A stretch of 38,818 nucleotides of DNA from an uncultured Clostridia bacterium (GCA_947589485.1 CANQBK010000012.1:1-38818); one strand, 5' to 3'. Shown: positions 17,222-27,724, counted from the first letter of the stretch. Notes: a model not told the origin generated them from the letters alone. Numbers and translations: made by a program.

Positions 17222-19291
17222 ATGAAAGGATCGGAATGTAAATTTGTAAAATACATGGAAGGGTCGGACAAACGCTTTGTTATTCCTGTTTACCAGCGAA
17301 ATTATGACTGGAAAATGGATAACTGCAAGCAACTTTTTGACGACCTTGTAAAAATCATCAAGGAACACCACAGAAGTCACTTTTTTGGCAGCCTTGTTTC
17401 TGTCTATAATCCGGACGGACACAATGAAGAATTTCTTGTTATCGATGGACAACAACGATTGACTACTGTTTCCCTACTGTTTCTTGCTATGTATAACTTG
17501 ATGGACAAAAATATTATTGTACCGAAAACGTCGAATTTGAAGCAACGTCTTTATGAAGAATATCTTGTAGATAAATGGCAACCGGAAGATACCCGCATCA
17601 AACTGAAGCCGGTCAAGAACGACCAAAAAGCCTTTGGAAAACTTTTTTCCGATTCATCAGAACATATTAGGGAATCAAATCTGACTGTTAACTATAATTA
17701 TTTCTACAATCGGATTCAGAAACAAGAAATTACTATTGATGAGCTTTATGATGCGATATGTTGTTTGGAAATCATCAATATACGATTGGATATGGAGGAC
17801 AATCCACAACTTATTTTTGAAAGTTTAAATTCCACAGGTCTTGATTTAAGCGAGGGAGATAAAATTAGAAACTTCATTCTTATGGGGTTGCCATCCAAAG
17901 AACAAGATGAGTATTATGATAAATACTGGTACAAAATCGAAATTTGTACAAAGTATGATGTCAGCGCTTTTATCAGAGATTATCTGAGCGTTAAACAACA
18001 AGCAATTCCGAAGCAAAGCAAGATTTATATCAATTTTAAGGAATATGTAGAGCTTGGCAAAATTCAAACTGAACCTCTTTTAATAGAAATGCTGGAATAT
18101 GCCAAACGTTATCAGATTCTTTTAGATGGTAAGACGGATAGCGCTGTCCTCAACGCCTGCATTTTTCGCCTGAATCGGCTGGAAACAACGGTCACAAGAC
18201 CATTCTTCCTTGAGGTTCTTAGGCTGTATGATGAAAATAAGCTGTCAATAGAGCAGATTGCAGACATTTTCCTGACCACCGAAAACTATCTGTTTCGCAG
18301 AAACATTTGTGATTTACCTACTAATTCGCTGAATAAAATTTTCCTCATGCTGCATAGAGAGATTATGCGCTATGATGGTTCCGAGGTAGACTATGTAGAA
18401 AAATTCAAGTATGCGCTCATGTCAAAAAAGGAACGTACTCGTTTCCCTGATGATGCGGAATTTGCTGATGCCTTTACCCGCAAACCAATTTATTTGATGA
18501 ACAGCAAAAATAAGATATATATTTTTGAAAGACTGGAGAATTTTGGGACAATTGAAGATAAAGATGTTTATCGTCACTGTGATGAAGGTACTTACTCGAT
18601 TGAACATATTATGCCTCAGCATCTAACTCCAACATGGCAAAAAGAATTAGGTGAGAAATATGAGCAGATACACGAGGAATGGCTACATCGAATTGCAAAT
18701 CTGACGTTGACTGCCTATAATTCAAAATATAGCAATAGTACCTTTCTTGAAAAGAAAACTATACAAAACGGATTTGATGACAGTGGTATTCGTATGAATA
18801 CATGGATTGCCAAGAAAGACAAATGGACGCTTGCGGAACTAAAAGAACGAAGCGTTTATTTAAGAAATCGTGCACTAACAATTTGGACACTGCCTGTGAC
18901 TGAATTTAAACCGAAACAAAAACAGATGGATTCTTATACGCTTTATGATGATGCAGAACTTACAGGGCGACTGATTGCCAGATTTGCTTTTAAACGTACA
19001 GAGCAACCGGTCACAAGCTGGGTGGAAATGTTTCAAAAAGTCATTCAGATGCTATATGATGAAGATAAGGCAATCATCACTAAGCTGGCGCTTTCTAACG
19101 AAAATAATATTGCCATACATTTTAATACCAATCCTGATGCCTTTAAGAAAAGTGTGGAAATCGGCGATGGCATTTATGTGTGGACAAACACAAGCACACA
19201 GAGTAAATTATCTGTTCTGCGCCGCCTTTTTCAGCTATACGATGAAGAGCCGGCAGATCTGATATTTTATCTACGAGATGAAAAATCATAA
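17222..19291 (+). CDS. DUF262 and DUF1524 (HNH) domain protein, GmrSD-like putative defence nuclease
   Basis: IPVYQRNYDW, FLVIDGQQRLTTVSLL (DUF262 DGQQR-T), LSEGDKIRNFIL; HNH-like YSIEHIMPQHL...HRIANLTLTAYNSKYSN; additional C-terminal domain. ATG at 17222 preceded by ggtgagg RBS. Confidence 0.9.
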   Translation: MKGSECKFVKYMEGSDKRFVIPVYQRNYDWKMDNCKQLFDDLVKIIKEHHRSHFFGSLVSVYNPDGHNEEFLVIDGQQRLTTVSLLFLAMYNLMDKNIIVPKTSNLKQRLYEEYLVDKWQPEDTRIKLKPVKNDQKAFGKLFSDSSEHIRESNLTVNYNYFYNRIQKQEITIDELYDAICCLEIINIRLDMEDNPQLIFESLNSTGLDLSEGDKIRNFILMGLPSKEQDEYYDKYWYKIEICTKYDVSAFIRDYLSVKQQAIPKQSKIYINFKEYVELGKIQTEPLLIEMLEYAKRYQILLDGKTDSAVLNACIFRLNRLETTVTRPFFLEVLRLYDENKLSIEQIADIFLTTENYLFRRNICDLPTNSLNKIFLMLHREIMRYDGSEVDYVEKFKYALMSKKERTRFPDDAEFADAFTRKPIYLMNSKNKIYIFERLENFGTIEDKDVYRHCDEGTYSIEHIMPQHLTPTWQKELGEKYEQIHEEWLHRIANLTLTAYNSKYSNSTFLEKKTIQNGFDDSGIRMNTWIAKKDKWTLAELKERSVYLRNRALTIWTLPVTEFKPKQKQMDSYTLYDDAELTGRLIARFAFKRTEQPVTSWVEMFQKVIQMLYDEDKAIITKLALSNENNIAIHFNTNPDAFKKSVEIGDGIYVWTNTSTQSKLSVLRRLFQLYDEEPADLIFYLRDEKS

Positions 19292-19350
19292 AGAAAGCCC
19301 ATGGAAAGGGTACCCACTTTTAAAGATTCTGTATTACTGTACAAAATGAA

Positions 19351-19393
19351 AAAAGCCGCACCGTAGAAAAAATAGTCTACGGTGCGGCTTTTT
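19351..19393. terminator. Strong bidirectional terminator
   Basis: aaaagccgcaccgtaga / tctacggtgcggcttttt, 13-bp GC-rich stem with A and T tracts. Confidence 0.93.
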
Positions 19394-19482
19394 CTTTTGA
19401 CCCGTTTGAAGTTTGTCAATTTTAATTTACTTGTTTCTGCAATCCCTGCATAAAATCACCACAAAAAGCATATATTTTTTAT

Positions 19483-21318
19483 TTACACAATAACAACATT
19501 ATTTTTGCGAAACCAGTAATCCACCTGAATTATATATGCAAGTATTTGAGGGGCTTTCATAAGTTGACCGTACCATGGTGAAGATATTTTGTCGGGATCG
19601 GAAATTATTTTTTCTATACCGTTTTTATCAAGTAATTCGTAAATCGGTGAGGATTTATCATTTAAAATTTCCTGTACACGCAATGCACAGAGCTTAAAAT
19701 ATACGGGATTGTGCGTCTTTGGATAAGGACTTTTTTTGCGATCAATTATTGAATCGGGAAGAAGTCCGCGAAATGCGGCACGAACTATCCCCTTTTCCCT
19801 GCCGTTTAATGCCTTTAAATGCCACGGAAGATTATACGCATACTCAACTATACGATAATCGCAAAAAGGTACACGAACCTCCAGACCGCTGTACATGGAC
19901 ATTCTATCCTTACGGTCAAGCAAGGTCTGCATAAACCAATAAAAATTAAGAGAAAACATTTCCCTCATTCGTGCATCAAGTTTTGTATCGTTGGGCAGTT
20001 TTTCTGTTCCGTTACATGTATCAAGATAACGTTGGCGAACATATTCGTCACCATACGGCAAAAATCCTTTCTTTAAAATCGACCGTCTTACATCAAGAGA
20101 ACGTGACCACGGAAAATTATCATCAAACAGTATGTCACGATTATGATACCAAGGGTAACCTCCAAACAACTCGTCGGCACATTCTCCGGAAAGAGCCACG
20201 GTAAAATCCTGCTTGATTTTATTGCAAAATAATAACAGCGATGAATCAACATCAACCATTCCCGGAAAATCACGGGCGTCAACTGCATCTGTAAGTGCCT
20301 TATACAAACTGTAATTATCAATTGTAACACTATGATGTTCAGAACCTATTGCATCAATCATAGTTCCTATAAATTCACTGTCGGGAGTCGGCTGAAAAAG
20401 GCTTTTTTGAAAGTATTTTGCATTATCTTCATAATCTACCGAATAGGTATCTATGGGTTTCATATTATATTTGTTATTATGCCTTGAAGCAATATAAGAT
20501 ATTATACTGGAATCAAGACCTCCCGAAAGAAAACAGCAAAGAGGGACATCAGAAACCAATTGTCTTTCTACTGAATCGGTTATAAGGTCACGCACCTCTT
20601 TAATGCTTTGTTCCGTATCGGAAGTATGTTCGTGTGCGGTAAGAGTGAAGTATCTATGCCTGTTAAGAATATTTCCGTCATATACGGCACACTCTCCCGG
20701 AAGAAGCTCCTGTACACCTCTGTATATTCCCTGCCCCAAGGTGCGTCCCGGACCAATAAGGAAAATTTCCGACAAACCCTGTTCGTCAACTTCCGGCTTT
20801 ACCTTTGGGTTTGCAAGAAGTGTCTTTACCTCGGAAGCAAACAGGAGTCCGGTATCATATTTGAAAAAAAACAACGGTTTTACACCTATTCTGTCACGGG
20901 CAATAAACAAAGTCTTTTTATCTTCATCATATATCGCAAAAGCAAAAATTCCGTTTAACTTATATACACAGTCACTCCCCCATCTCATAAATGATGCAAG
21001 GACAACTTCAGTATCGCTTTGTGTACTGAATGTGTAGCCGTATGAAAGTAATTCGCTGCGTAATTCAGATGTATTATATAGCTCACCGTTATAAGCAATG
21101 GCACAGGTGCGATTATTGTGATTTTTTACCATAGGCTGTCTGCCGTTTTCAACATCAATGACCGCAAGACGCCTATGAATAAGACAAACCGGATTATTTA
21201 AATAAATACCGTCGTCATCAGGACCTCGGCGCATCATTGTATTTGACATATTTTTTATTGTTTTTTCTTGACTGCCAAGGTCTTTGTTTTTATCATACCA
21301 ACCTGCAATACCACACAT
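19483..21318 (-). CDS. asnB: Asparagine synthase (glutamine-hydrolysing)
   Basis: N-terminal MCGIAGW (catalytic Cys2, start at 21318), AYNGELYN, LSGGLDSSIIS, SGECADELFGGYPWY. Confidence 0.96.
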   Translation of the reverse strand: MCGIAGWYDKNKDLGSQEKTIKNMSNTMMRRGPDDDGIYLNNPVCLIHRRLAVIDVENGRQPMVKNHNNRTCAIAYNGELYNTSELRSELLSYGYTFSTQSDTEVVLASFMRWGSDCVYKLNGIFAFAIYDEDKKTLFIARDRIGVKPLFFFKYDTGLLFASEVKTLLANPKVKPEVDEQGLSEIFLIGPGRTLGQGIYRGVQELLPGECAVYDGNILNRHRYFTLTAHEHTSDTEQSIKEVRDLITDSVERQLVSDVPLCCFLSGGLDSSIISYIASRHNNKYNMKPIDTYSVDYEDNAKYFQKSLFQPTPDSEFIGTMIDAIGSEHHSVTIDNYSLYKALTDAVDARDFPGMVDVDSSLLLFCNKIKQDFTVALSGECADELFGGYPWYHNRDILFDDNFPWSRSLDVRRSILKKGFLPYGDEYVRQRYLDTCNGTEKLPNDTKLDARMREMFSLNFYWFMQTLLDRKDRMSMYSGLEVRVPFCDYRIVEYAYNLPWHLKALNGREKGIVRAAFRGLLPDSIIDRKKSPYPKTHNPVYFKLCALRVQEILNDKSSPIYELLDKNGIEKIISDPDKISSPWYGQLMKAPQILAYIIQVDYWFRKNNVVIV

Positions 21319-21365
21319 AAAAAATACCACCCTTAAATTATTATATTTATCGCTTATATAATTTG

Positions 21366-22505
21366 TTACCGAAAAAACTTACCTTTTGTTATCCTGTTGG
21401 GATAATATGAACGTTTAAACGATAGTAAAAACAATATACACATTACAATTAGTGCTGCTGCTCCGATATACGAACCGGAAACAGATTCAGCAAAAGTATT
21501 TTCGCCAATTTTAAATGAAAAAACTTCTGCTGACGGATTAATAAACAAAAATATCACATAAGTTATTATTGACGATAAAACAGCGTTGATAAATCTAAAA
21601 ATAAAAAATTTGAGTTTATTAATCTTCACAGACTTCAGTATATGCAAAATTTGAAGATGAACACACAGTCCTCCAAATCCTACCGCAAAAGACAAGACCC
21701 AAGGCTGAAAACCACCGTCGCATATACGGCGGCAGGCGCCGGTAACCTCAAAAAATATAGGCATTATAATTTCCGAAAAGGAGCCGGTAATATCAAAAAA
21801 GTTTATTGCATCAGAAAATAAATTATTAAATCCGGATTTTTCAATTATACTCATAAACATAGAAAAAATTACCACGAATGATGTAAGCTCCAAAACGGAA
21901 TATGCTCCGTCGGAACATGATATTACAAAAGACTCCGCAATGCTTTTATTTCTAACTTTCTTTTCGGAACAGACAGGTGCGGATTGCTGACGGCAGCCTG
22001 TAAGAAAAGCTATGATTACGGCTGAAACAATTTGTGATACATAAAGAATTATTCCGATAGATGTATTATGAAGCATAATCGTTCCTATCGCCGTTATTAA
22101 GAATGACGGTCCGGAACAAACACAAAACGTCATCATTCTGTTTGCCTGTATTTCGTCGATTTCTCCTGAAGAATACAGCATATCGACGCACTTGGCGCCT
22201 ACGGGAAAACCTCCCGTTAAGCCGAGTATGATTGCCGCAGCCGCAGGTTCGGGAAGCTTAAATATTCGGCGTGTTACAAAAGAAAAAAATTTACCGATGA
22301 ATTTATATGCCCCACTATTCATTGTAAATGACGAAATTACCATAAAAGGAAACAATGACGGAACAAGATAATTTACCGTGTACGACAACCCGTCGGTAAT
22401 ACCGGATACGGAATATGACGAAAAGAATAAAATTATTATTGATGCTGACACAATACAAAAAGTAAGCATAATTAACTTTAAATTTATTTTTATTGTTCCA
22501 TTCAT
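21366..22505 (-). CDS. ylbJ: Sporulation integral membrane protein YlbJ-like (nucleoside recognition/Gate-like)
   Basis: Polytopic; YLVPSLFPFMVISSF, ILGLTGGFPVGAKCVDMLYSSGEI, MMTFCVCSGPSFLI as in YlbJ. Confidence 0.85.
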   Translation of the reverse strand: MNGTIKINLKLIMLTFCIVSASIIILFFSSYSVSGITDGLSYTVNYLVPSLFPFMVISSFTMNSGAYKFIGKFFSFVTRRIFKLPEPAAAAIILGLTGGFPVGAKCVDMLYSSGEIDEIQANRMMTFCVCSGPSFLITAIGTIMLHNTSIGIILYVSQIVSAVIIAFLTGCRQQSAPVCSEKKVRNKSIAESFVISCSDGAYSVLELTSFVVIFSMFMSIIEKSGFNNLFSDAINFFDITGSFSEIIMPIFFEVTGACRRICDGGFQPWVLSFAVGFGGLCVHLQILHILKSVKINKLKFFIFRFINAVLSSIITYVIFLFINPSAEVFSFKIGENTFAESVSGSYIGAAALIVMCILFLLSFKRSYYPNRITKGKFFR

Positions 22506-22583
22506 AATATCACCCGTTAAATTATATGTGTCAGGTGATTTTTATATTTATATCAGCATAAAAATTAACAGCGGGGTGAGATA

Positions 22584-22838
22584 ATGAAAAAAAGAAATAA
22601 AAAGGATATGCCTGCAATTGCGGCAAATTTAGGTTCGGTTCGTATGGAAATAAGCGGTAACCGTGAAATAATTTTTGAAGGCAGCAGAGGCGTGCTTGAA
22701 TACAGCGACAGCAGCATAAAACTTAATACAGGAAAATATATAGTATGTTTCAGCGGACGTGGTCTATGTATAAAATGTATGTCTGACTGCGATTTGACGA
22801 TACAAGGCTTTATAACAGAAATTAAATACATTATGTGA
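22584..22838 (+). CDS. yqfC: YabP/YqfC family sporulation protein
   Basis: 84 aa with RMEISGNREIIFEGSRGVLEYSDSSIKLNTGKYIVCFSGRGLCIKCM...LTIQGFITEIKY; immediately followed by yqfD. Confidence 0.9.
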   Translation: MKKRNKKDMPAIAANLGSVRMEISGNREIIFEGSRGVLEYSDSSIKLNTGKYIVCFSGRGLCIKCMSDCDLTIQGFITEIKYIM

Positions 22839-22847
22839 GGTAAAAGA

Positions 22848-24038
22848 ATGATTATTGTAATTATTCTCAGATGGCTTTTAGGATATATTGATTTTGAAGT
22901 TACCGGCAGATTTCCCGAAAGGTTTATTAACCTTGCGGCAAAAAAAGGAATAAATATGTGGAAACTGAGCGGTGACAAAGAAACTTTCAGGGCAAGCACA
23001 AAGACCGGAGCATATTATGAGCTAAAAAAAATGGCGGAAAAAAATCAAAATGAGATACATATATTAAAATACCACGGATTGCCTTACTTGTTAAAAAAAT
23101 ACAGCAACAGAGTCGGAATTTTAATAGGTCTTATTTTATTTGCGGCAATATGTACAACTATGTCGGGATTTATTTGGAATATCAAAATTGACGCACCGCC
23201 GGAAATAAACGAGTATGAAATAAGGAACGAACTAAGGGATATGGGACTTACAGAAGGAAAATGGTCAAACAGTATTGACACGGAAAAAATAGAAAGAGAA
23301 ATAGCAGTAAAAAATGAAAAAATAAGCTGGATCGCCGTCAATATTCTCGGCTCTGATGTAGAGGTGGTAATAAGCGGCAAAGCTGAAATTGACAACAAAA
23401 ATAATAACAAAAATGCAGCAAGCAACATTAAATCCAAAGCCGACGGAACCATAACAAGAATGGAGGTAAGAAAAGGTCGTTCCAAAGTAAATATCGGCGA
23501 CGGTGTACGCAAAAATCAACTGCTTGTAAGCGGTATTTTGGAATATACGGACGGTACAAGCTCATTTGTAGACAGTGACGCAAAGATATATGCGGAAACG
23601 TCAAGATGTATTGAAATTAAAATTCCAAAAAATATTAAGCTGATTGAAAGAGAAACAGAAACCGTGAGCAAAAAGGATATTTCCGTATTTGGATTAAGGT
23701 TTCCTTTAAAAATCGGATACAGACCCGAAGGAAACTATATACAAAGCAACAATAAATTACAAGCTGTTATTTTTGAAAAAACACTGCCAATTTATGTTTC
23801 GGAAGAAAAATTTCAAAAATACAAAATTCAGCCTGTAAAGTTAAGTGCTTCACAGGCTGAAAAAATATTAAACAGCAGGTCAAAGCTGTTCGAGGTATTT
23901 ATACTTTACGGTTCCGAGCCGGCAGAAATAAAATCAAAAACCTGCTCGGTATCTGAAAACAAAGATTATTATATTATGAAAAACGATTATATAACGGAAG
24001 AAAATATATGCGTAAAAAATCCGATTTTACTTGAATAA
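22848..24038 (+). CDS. yqfD: Sporulation protein YqfD
   Basis: Follows yqfC; VTGRFPERFINLAAKKGINMWKL, GLTEGKWSNSID, ERE...ISWIAVNILGSDVEVVIS, IKSKADGTITRMEVRKG. Confidence 0.92.
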   Translation: MIIVIILRWLLGYIDFEVTGRFPERFINLAAKKGINMWKLSGDKETFRASTKTGAYYELKKMAEKNQNEIHILKYHGLPYLLKKYSNRVGILIGLILFAAICTTMSGFIWNIKIDAPPEINEYEIRNELRDMGLTEGKWSNSIDTEKIEREIAVKNEKISWIAVNILGSDVEVVISGKAEIDNKNNNKNAASNIKSKADGTITRMEVRKGRSKVNIGDGVRKNQLLVSGILEYTDGTSSFVDSDAKIYAETSRCIEIKIPKNIKLIERETETVSKKDISVFGLRFPLKIGYRPEGNYIQSNNKLQAVIFEKTLPIYVSEEKFQKYKIQPVKLSASQAEKILNSRSKLFEVFILYGSEPAEIKSKTCSVSENKDYYIMKNDYITEENICVKNPILLE

Positions 24039-24054
24039 AATATGTTTGTACAGC

Positions 24055-24939
24055 TTACAGTTCATCAATGTTGAAATCGGGAATATAACATTTTTTGGCT
24101 GACGAAAGCTCTTGGACATATCCGTCAAGATCAAGATTTTCCATATAATCTAATACCTTATTATATTCTCTCGGAGTTATACGTCTGTTTATATCCGAAA
24201 AATTTTCTGCGTATCCCAAAGGAACATACTGGCTCATAAGACTGAAAAGTATTTTTTTGCCAAATTTATTTTTTATCCACCTAAGAACTTCAATTGAATT
24301 TACAGTATGTCCGGGAAGAATTAGATGTCTTATAATGGTTCCTTTTTTCATTATGTTTTCATCGTCAAACACGGGCTCCCCCGTTTGACGAACCATCTCC
24401 TCTATGGATTCGGACGCATACTCAAAGTAATCGGGTGCCTTTGAAAATTTTCCGGATAAATCCGAACTTATATATTTCATATCCGGTAAATATATATCGA
24501 CTATACCGTCAAGACGTTTTATTGTTTCCTTTTTTTCATATCCTCCCGTATTATAAACTATGGGAATTGACGGTTTATAAATATTGAAACATTCAATAAT
24601 ACTTTCAATATACGGAGTGGGGCTTACCAAATTTATGTTATGTACGCCAATTGATTCAAGTTTTTTTACAATATCCGAAAGTTCTTTGACAGATATTTCT
24701 TTACCGTATCCGTTTGAGCTTATTTTGCTGTTTTGACAGAAAACACACGAAAGAACGCAGCCCGAAAAGAAAATAGTCCCCGAACCGTTTTTACCGCTTA
24801 TACACGGCTCCTCCCATTTGTGGGGCGCCGCACGGGCAATTTTAGGATTTGTACCCATTTTACAGTAGCCAAAACCTTTGTTATGCTCCCTTTTCGCTTT
24901 GCAATTGCGCGGACAAAGCGAACAAATATAATCTTTCAT
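24055..24939 (-). CDS. Radical SAM protein, COG1313/PflX-like
   Basis: FSGCVLSCVFCQN (CxxxCxxC) plus N-terminal CSLCPRNCKAKREHNKGFGYC; start at 24939 (MKDYICSLCP). Confidence 0.88.
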   Translation of the reverse strand: MKDYICSLCPRNCKAKREHNKGFGYCKMGTNPKIARAAPHKWEEPCISGKNGSGTIFFSGCVLSCVFCQNSKISSNGYGKEISVKELSDIVKKLESIGVHNINLVSPTPYIESIIECFNIYKPSIPIVYNTGGYEKKETIKRLDGIVDIYLPDMKYISSDLSGKFSKAPDYFEYASESIEEMVRQTGEPVFDDENIMKKGTIIRHLILPGHTVNSIEVLRWIKNKFGKKILFSLMSQYVPLGYAENFSDINRRITPREYNKVLDYMENLDLDGYVQELSSAKKCYIPDFNIDEL

Positions 24940-24957
24940 AAAAACTCTCCATAACCG

Positions 24958-24992
24958 CAAAAGAACGCTGCACATTGTACAACGTTCTTTTT
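24958..24992 (-). terminator. Probable terminator downstream of adhE
   Basis: aaaagaacg...cgttctttt inverted repeat between adhE stop and next gene. Confidence 0.6.
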
Positions 24993-25022
24993 ATATTTGT
25001 ATATGCTGTTGATTGTAAATAA

Positions 25023-27653
25023 TTACTTGCCGTAATATGCTTTAAGGAACATTTCCTTAATTTCGGACATAAGAGGATACCTCGGGTTAGCACCTGTACA
25101 CTGGTCGTCAAATGCCTTTTCAACCATATCGTCAAGAGTAGCAAGGAAGTCCTCTTCCTTTACTCCGTAATCCGCAATGGTTTTCTTAATACCTACTTTA
25201 GCCTTAAGCTCTTCTATTTTTGCTATAAACTGCTCAAAAGTATCGTTATCATCTTTACCGTTAATTCCGATAAAATGAGCACATTCGCAATATCTTTCAA
25301 GTGTATGCGGATACTGATACTGTGAAAAAGTACCCATTTTAGGCGGTACGGGATTTGCGTTGTATCTCATAACTTCGGTAATAAGGAGCGCATTAGCCAC
25401 ACCGTGCGGGATATGGTGAAAAGCTCCGAGCTTGTGAGCCATAGAATGACAAACGCCGAGAAAAGCATTTGCAAACGCCATACCTGCCATTGTTGACGCG
25501 GTTGCCATTTTTTCACGGGCAATCGGATCATTAGCGCCGTTTTCATACGCGGAAGGAAGATATTCAAAAATACTCTTTATTGCCTGCAAAGCAAGACCAT
25601 CAGTATATTCTGTTGCCATAATCGAAGCGTATGCTTCAAGGGAATGTGTAAGTGCGTCTATACCCGATGCACTTGTAAGACCCTTAGGCTGATTCATCAT
25701 ATTGTCGGCGTCAATAATTGCCATATTCGGAAGAAGCTCATAATCAGCAAGAGGATATTTTATTCCGGTCTTTTCGTCCGTAATAACAGCGAAAGGTGTA
25801 ACCTCCGAGCCGGTACCCGATGATGTAGGTACAGCAACGAAATAAGCCTTTTCGCCCATTTTCGGGAATGTATAAATTCTTTTGCGAATATCCATAAAGC
25901 GCATAGCCATATCCATAAAATCAGCTTCGGGATGTTCGTAAAGAACCCACATAATTTTACCGGCATCCATTGCGGAGCCACCGCCAAGAGCGATAATTAC
26001 GTCCGGTTCAAATTGACGCATTGCCTCTGCGCCCTCTTTTGCCGAAGCAAGCGTCGGATCGGGCTGAACATTATAGAAACATGTGTGTTGGATACCCATA
26101 GAATCGAGCTTGGTTTCTATCGGCTTTACATATCCGTTTTTGTAAAGGAACGAGTCGGTAACGATAAATGCTTTCTTTTTATTCATAACCGTACCGAGTT
26201 CGTCAAGAGCAACAGGCATACAGCCTTTCTTGAAGTAAACTTTTTCGGGCGCTCTGAACCAAAGCATATTCTCTCTCCTCTCAGCTACGTTTTTAATGTT
26301 AATGAGATGTTTTATTGTAACATTCTCCGAAACCGAGTTACCGCCCCATGATCCGCATCCGAGAGTAAGTGAGGGAGCGAGTCCGAAGTTGTAAAGATCA
26401 CCTATACCGCCTTGTGATGAGGGCGTATTTATAAGTATACGTCCTGTTTTCATTGCATTGTAGTGCTTTTCGATTTTATCTTTTTGTGACGGGTGTATAT
26501 AGAGTGAAGAGGTATGTCCGTAACCGCCGTCTGCAACCAGACGTTCAGCTTTACTTACTGCCTCATCAAAGTTTTCGGCTTTATACATAGCAAGTACGGG
26601 AGAAAGTTTTTCGTGGGCAAATTCTTCGCTTATATCAACGGATTCTACCTCACCGATAAGAATTTTTGTTGATTCCGGAACATCAACTCCGGAAAGAGCA
26701 GCTATTTTATAAGCGGACTGACCAACAATCTTAGCATTAAGTGCGCCGTTGATAATAATGGTATGTCTTACTTTGTCAATCTCGTCGTCCTTAAGGAAGT
26801 AACAGCCTCTGTCCTCAAATTCCTTTTTAACCTTATCATATATATCCGAAATAACGGTTACGCTTTGTTCCGAAGCACATATCATACCGTTATCGAATGT
26901 TTTAGAGTGGATAATTGAACTAACAGCGAGCTTTATATCAGCGGTGCTGTCTATAATAACAGGGGTATTTCCGGCACCAACTCCAAGCGCAGGTTTACCT
27001 GACGAATAAGCAGCCTTTACCATTCCCGGACCGCCTGTTGCAAGGATCGTATCCGAATTTTTCATAAGCTCATTTGTCAGTTCAAGAGAAGGAACATCTA
27101 TCCATGCAATGATATTTTCCGGAGCGCCTGCGGCAATAGCGGCATCAAGAACAATTTTTGCGGCTGCTATTGTAGAGTTCTTTGCACGGGGATGTGGGCT
27201 TATAATGATCGCGTTTCTTGTTTTAAGACAAATCAATGATTTAAAAATCGCGGTGGACGTTGGGTTTGTTGTCGGTATGACTGCTCCGATAACGCCCAAA
27301 GGCTCAGCTATTTTTCTGAGGCCGAAAGCGGAATCATATTCCAAAACTCCACATGTCTTTTCCGATTTAAATTTATTGTAAATGTACTCGGATGCGTAAT
27401 GGTTTTTGATAATCTTATCCTCTACAACACCCATTCCTGTTTCTTCCACCGCCATTTTTGCAAGCGGAATACGGGCTTGGTTGGCAGCGATTGCAGCTGC
27501 TTTAAAAATTTTGTCAACCTGTTCCTGAGTATATGAAGCAAACTTCTTTTGTGCCTCTCTCACTTGAGCCAGTTTTTTGTTAAAACTGTCAAGGTCATCA
27601 ACAAGTCCGCTCGGTGTTGCCTGAACTTCGACTTCTGTTTCTGTTTTGGCCAT
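25023..27653 (-). CDS. adhE: Bifunctional acetaldehyde-CoA/alcohol dehydrogenase
   Basis: 876 aa; ALDH half with GNTPVIID and DNGMICASEQSV; Fe-ADH half with ALGGGSAMDAGKIMW, PTSSGTGSEVTPF, GVCHSMAHKLGAFHHIPHGVANA; RBS ggagga. Confidence 0.98.
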   Translation of the reverse strand: MAKTETEVEVQATPSGLVDDLDSFNKKLAQVREAQKKFASYTQEQVDKIFKAAAIAANQARIPLAKMAVEETGMGVVEDKIIKNHYASEYIYNKFKSEKTCGVLEYDSAFGLRKIAEPLGVIGAVIPTTNPTSTAIFKSLICLKTRNAIIISPHPRAKNSTIAAAKIVLDAAIAAGAPENIIAWIDVPSLELTNELMKNSDTILATGGPGMVKAAYSSGKPALGVGAGNTPVIIDSTADIKLAVSSIIHSKTFDNGMICASEQSVTVISDIYDKVKKEFEDRGCYFLKDDEIDKVRHTIIINGALNAKIVGQSAYKIAALSGVDVPESTKILIGEVESVDISEEFAHEKLSPVLAMYKAENFDEAVSKAERLVADGGYGHTSSLYIHPSQKDKIEKHYNAMKTGRILINTPSSQGGIGDLYNFGLAPSLTLGCGSWGGNSVSENVTIKHLINIKNVAERRENMLWFRAPEKVYFKKGCMPVALDELGTVMNKKKAFIVTDSFLYKNGYVKPIETKLDSMGIQHTCFYNVQPDPTLASAKEGAEAMRQFEPDVIIALGGGSAMDAGKIMWVLYEHPEADFMDMAMRFMDIRKRIYTFPKMGEKAYFVAVPTSSGTGSEVTPFAVITDEKTGIKYPLADYELLPNMAIIDADNMMNQPKGLTSASGIDALTHSLEAYASIMATEYTDGLALQAIKSIFEYLPSAYENGANDPIAREKMATASTMAGMAFANAFLGVCHSMAHKLGAFHHIPHGVANALLITEVMRYNANPVPPKMGTFSQYQYPHTLERYCECAHFIGINGKDDNDTFEQFIAKIEELKAKVGIKKTIADYGVKEEDFLATLDDMVEKAFDDQCTGANPRYPLMSEIKEMFLKAYYGK

Positions 27654-27692
27654 AGTTTTGTCCTCCGTTTTGTAATTTTCTCAAATTGCAGC

Positions 27693-27707
27693 GTAATCGT
27701 GGATTAC
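27693..27707. promoter_or_regulatory. Palindrome in adhE 5' UTR
   Basis: gtaatc-gtg-gattac, 6-bp arms with 3-bp centre, between promoter and RBS. Confidence 0.5.
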
Positions 27708-27724
27708 ACATATATTATAGTATT

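Noticed and set aside
20603-21037. Plus-strand ORFs of 144 and 116 aa
   Set aside because: Antisense to asnB, overlapping each other in different frames; no supporting signals.
22565-23512. Minus-strand ORFs of 144, 142 and 84 aa
   Set aside because: Shadow ORFs opposite yqfC/yqfD, which have clear family signatures.
24055-24939. Pyruvate formate-lyase activase call for the radical SAM protein near adhE
   Set aside because: N-terminal Cys-rich block and overall pattern fit COG1313/PflX-like proteins rather than canonical PflA; no pfl gene in the window, so a specific function is not claimed.
25932-26351. Plus-strand 139-aa ORF
   Set aside because: Antisense within adhE; composition reflects the opposite coding strand.
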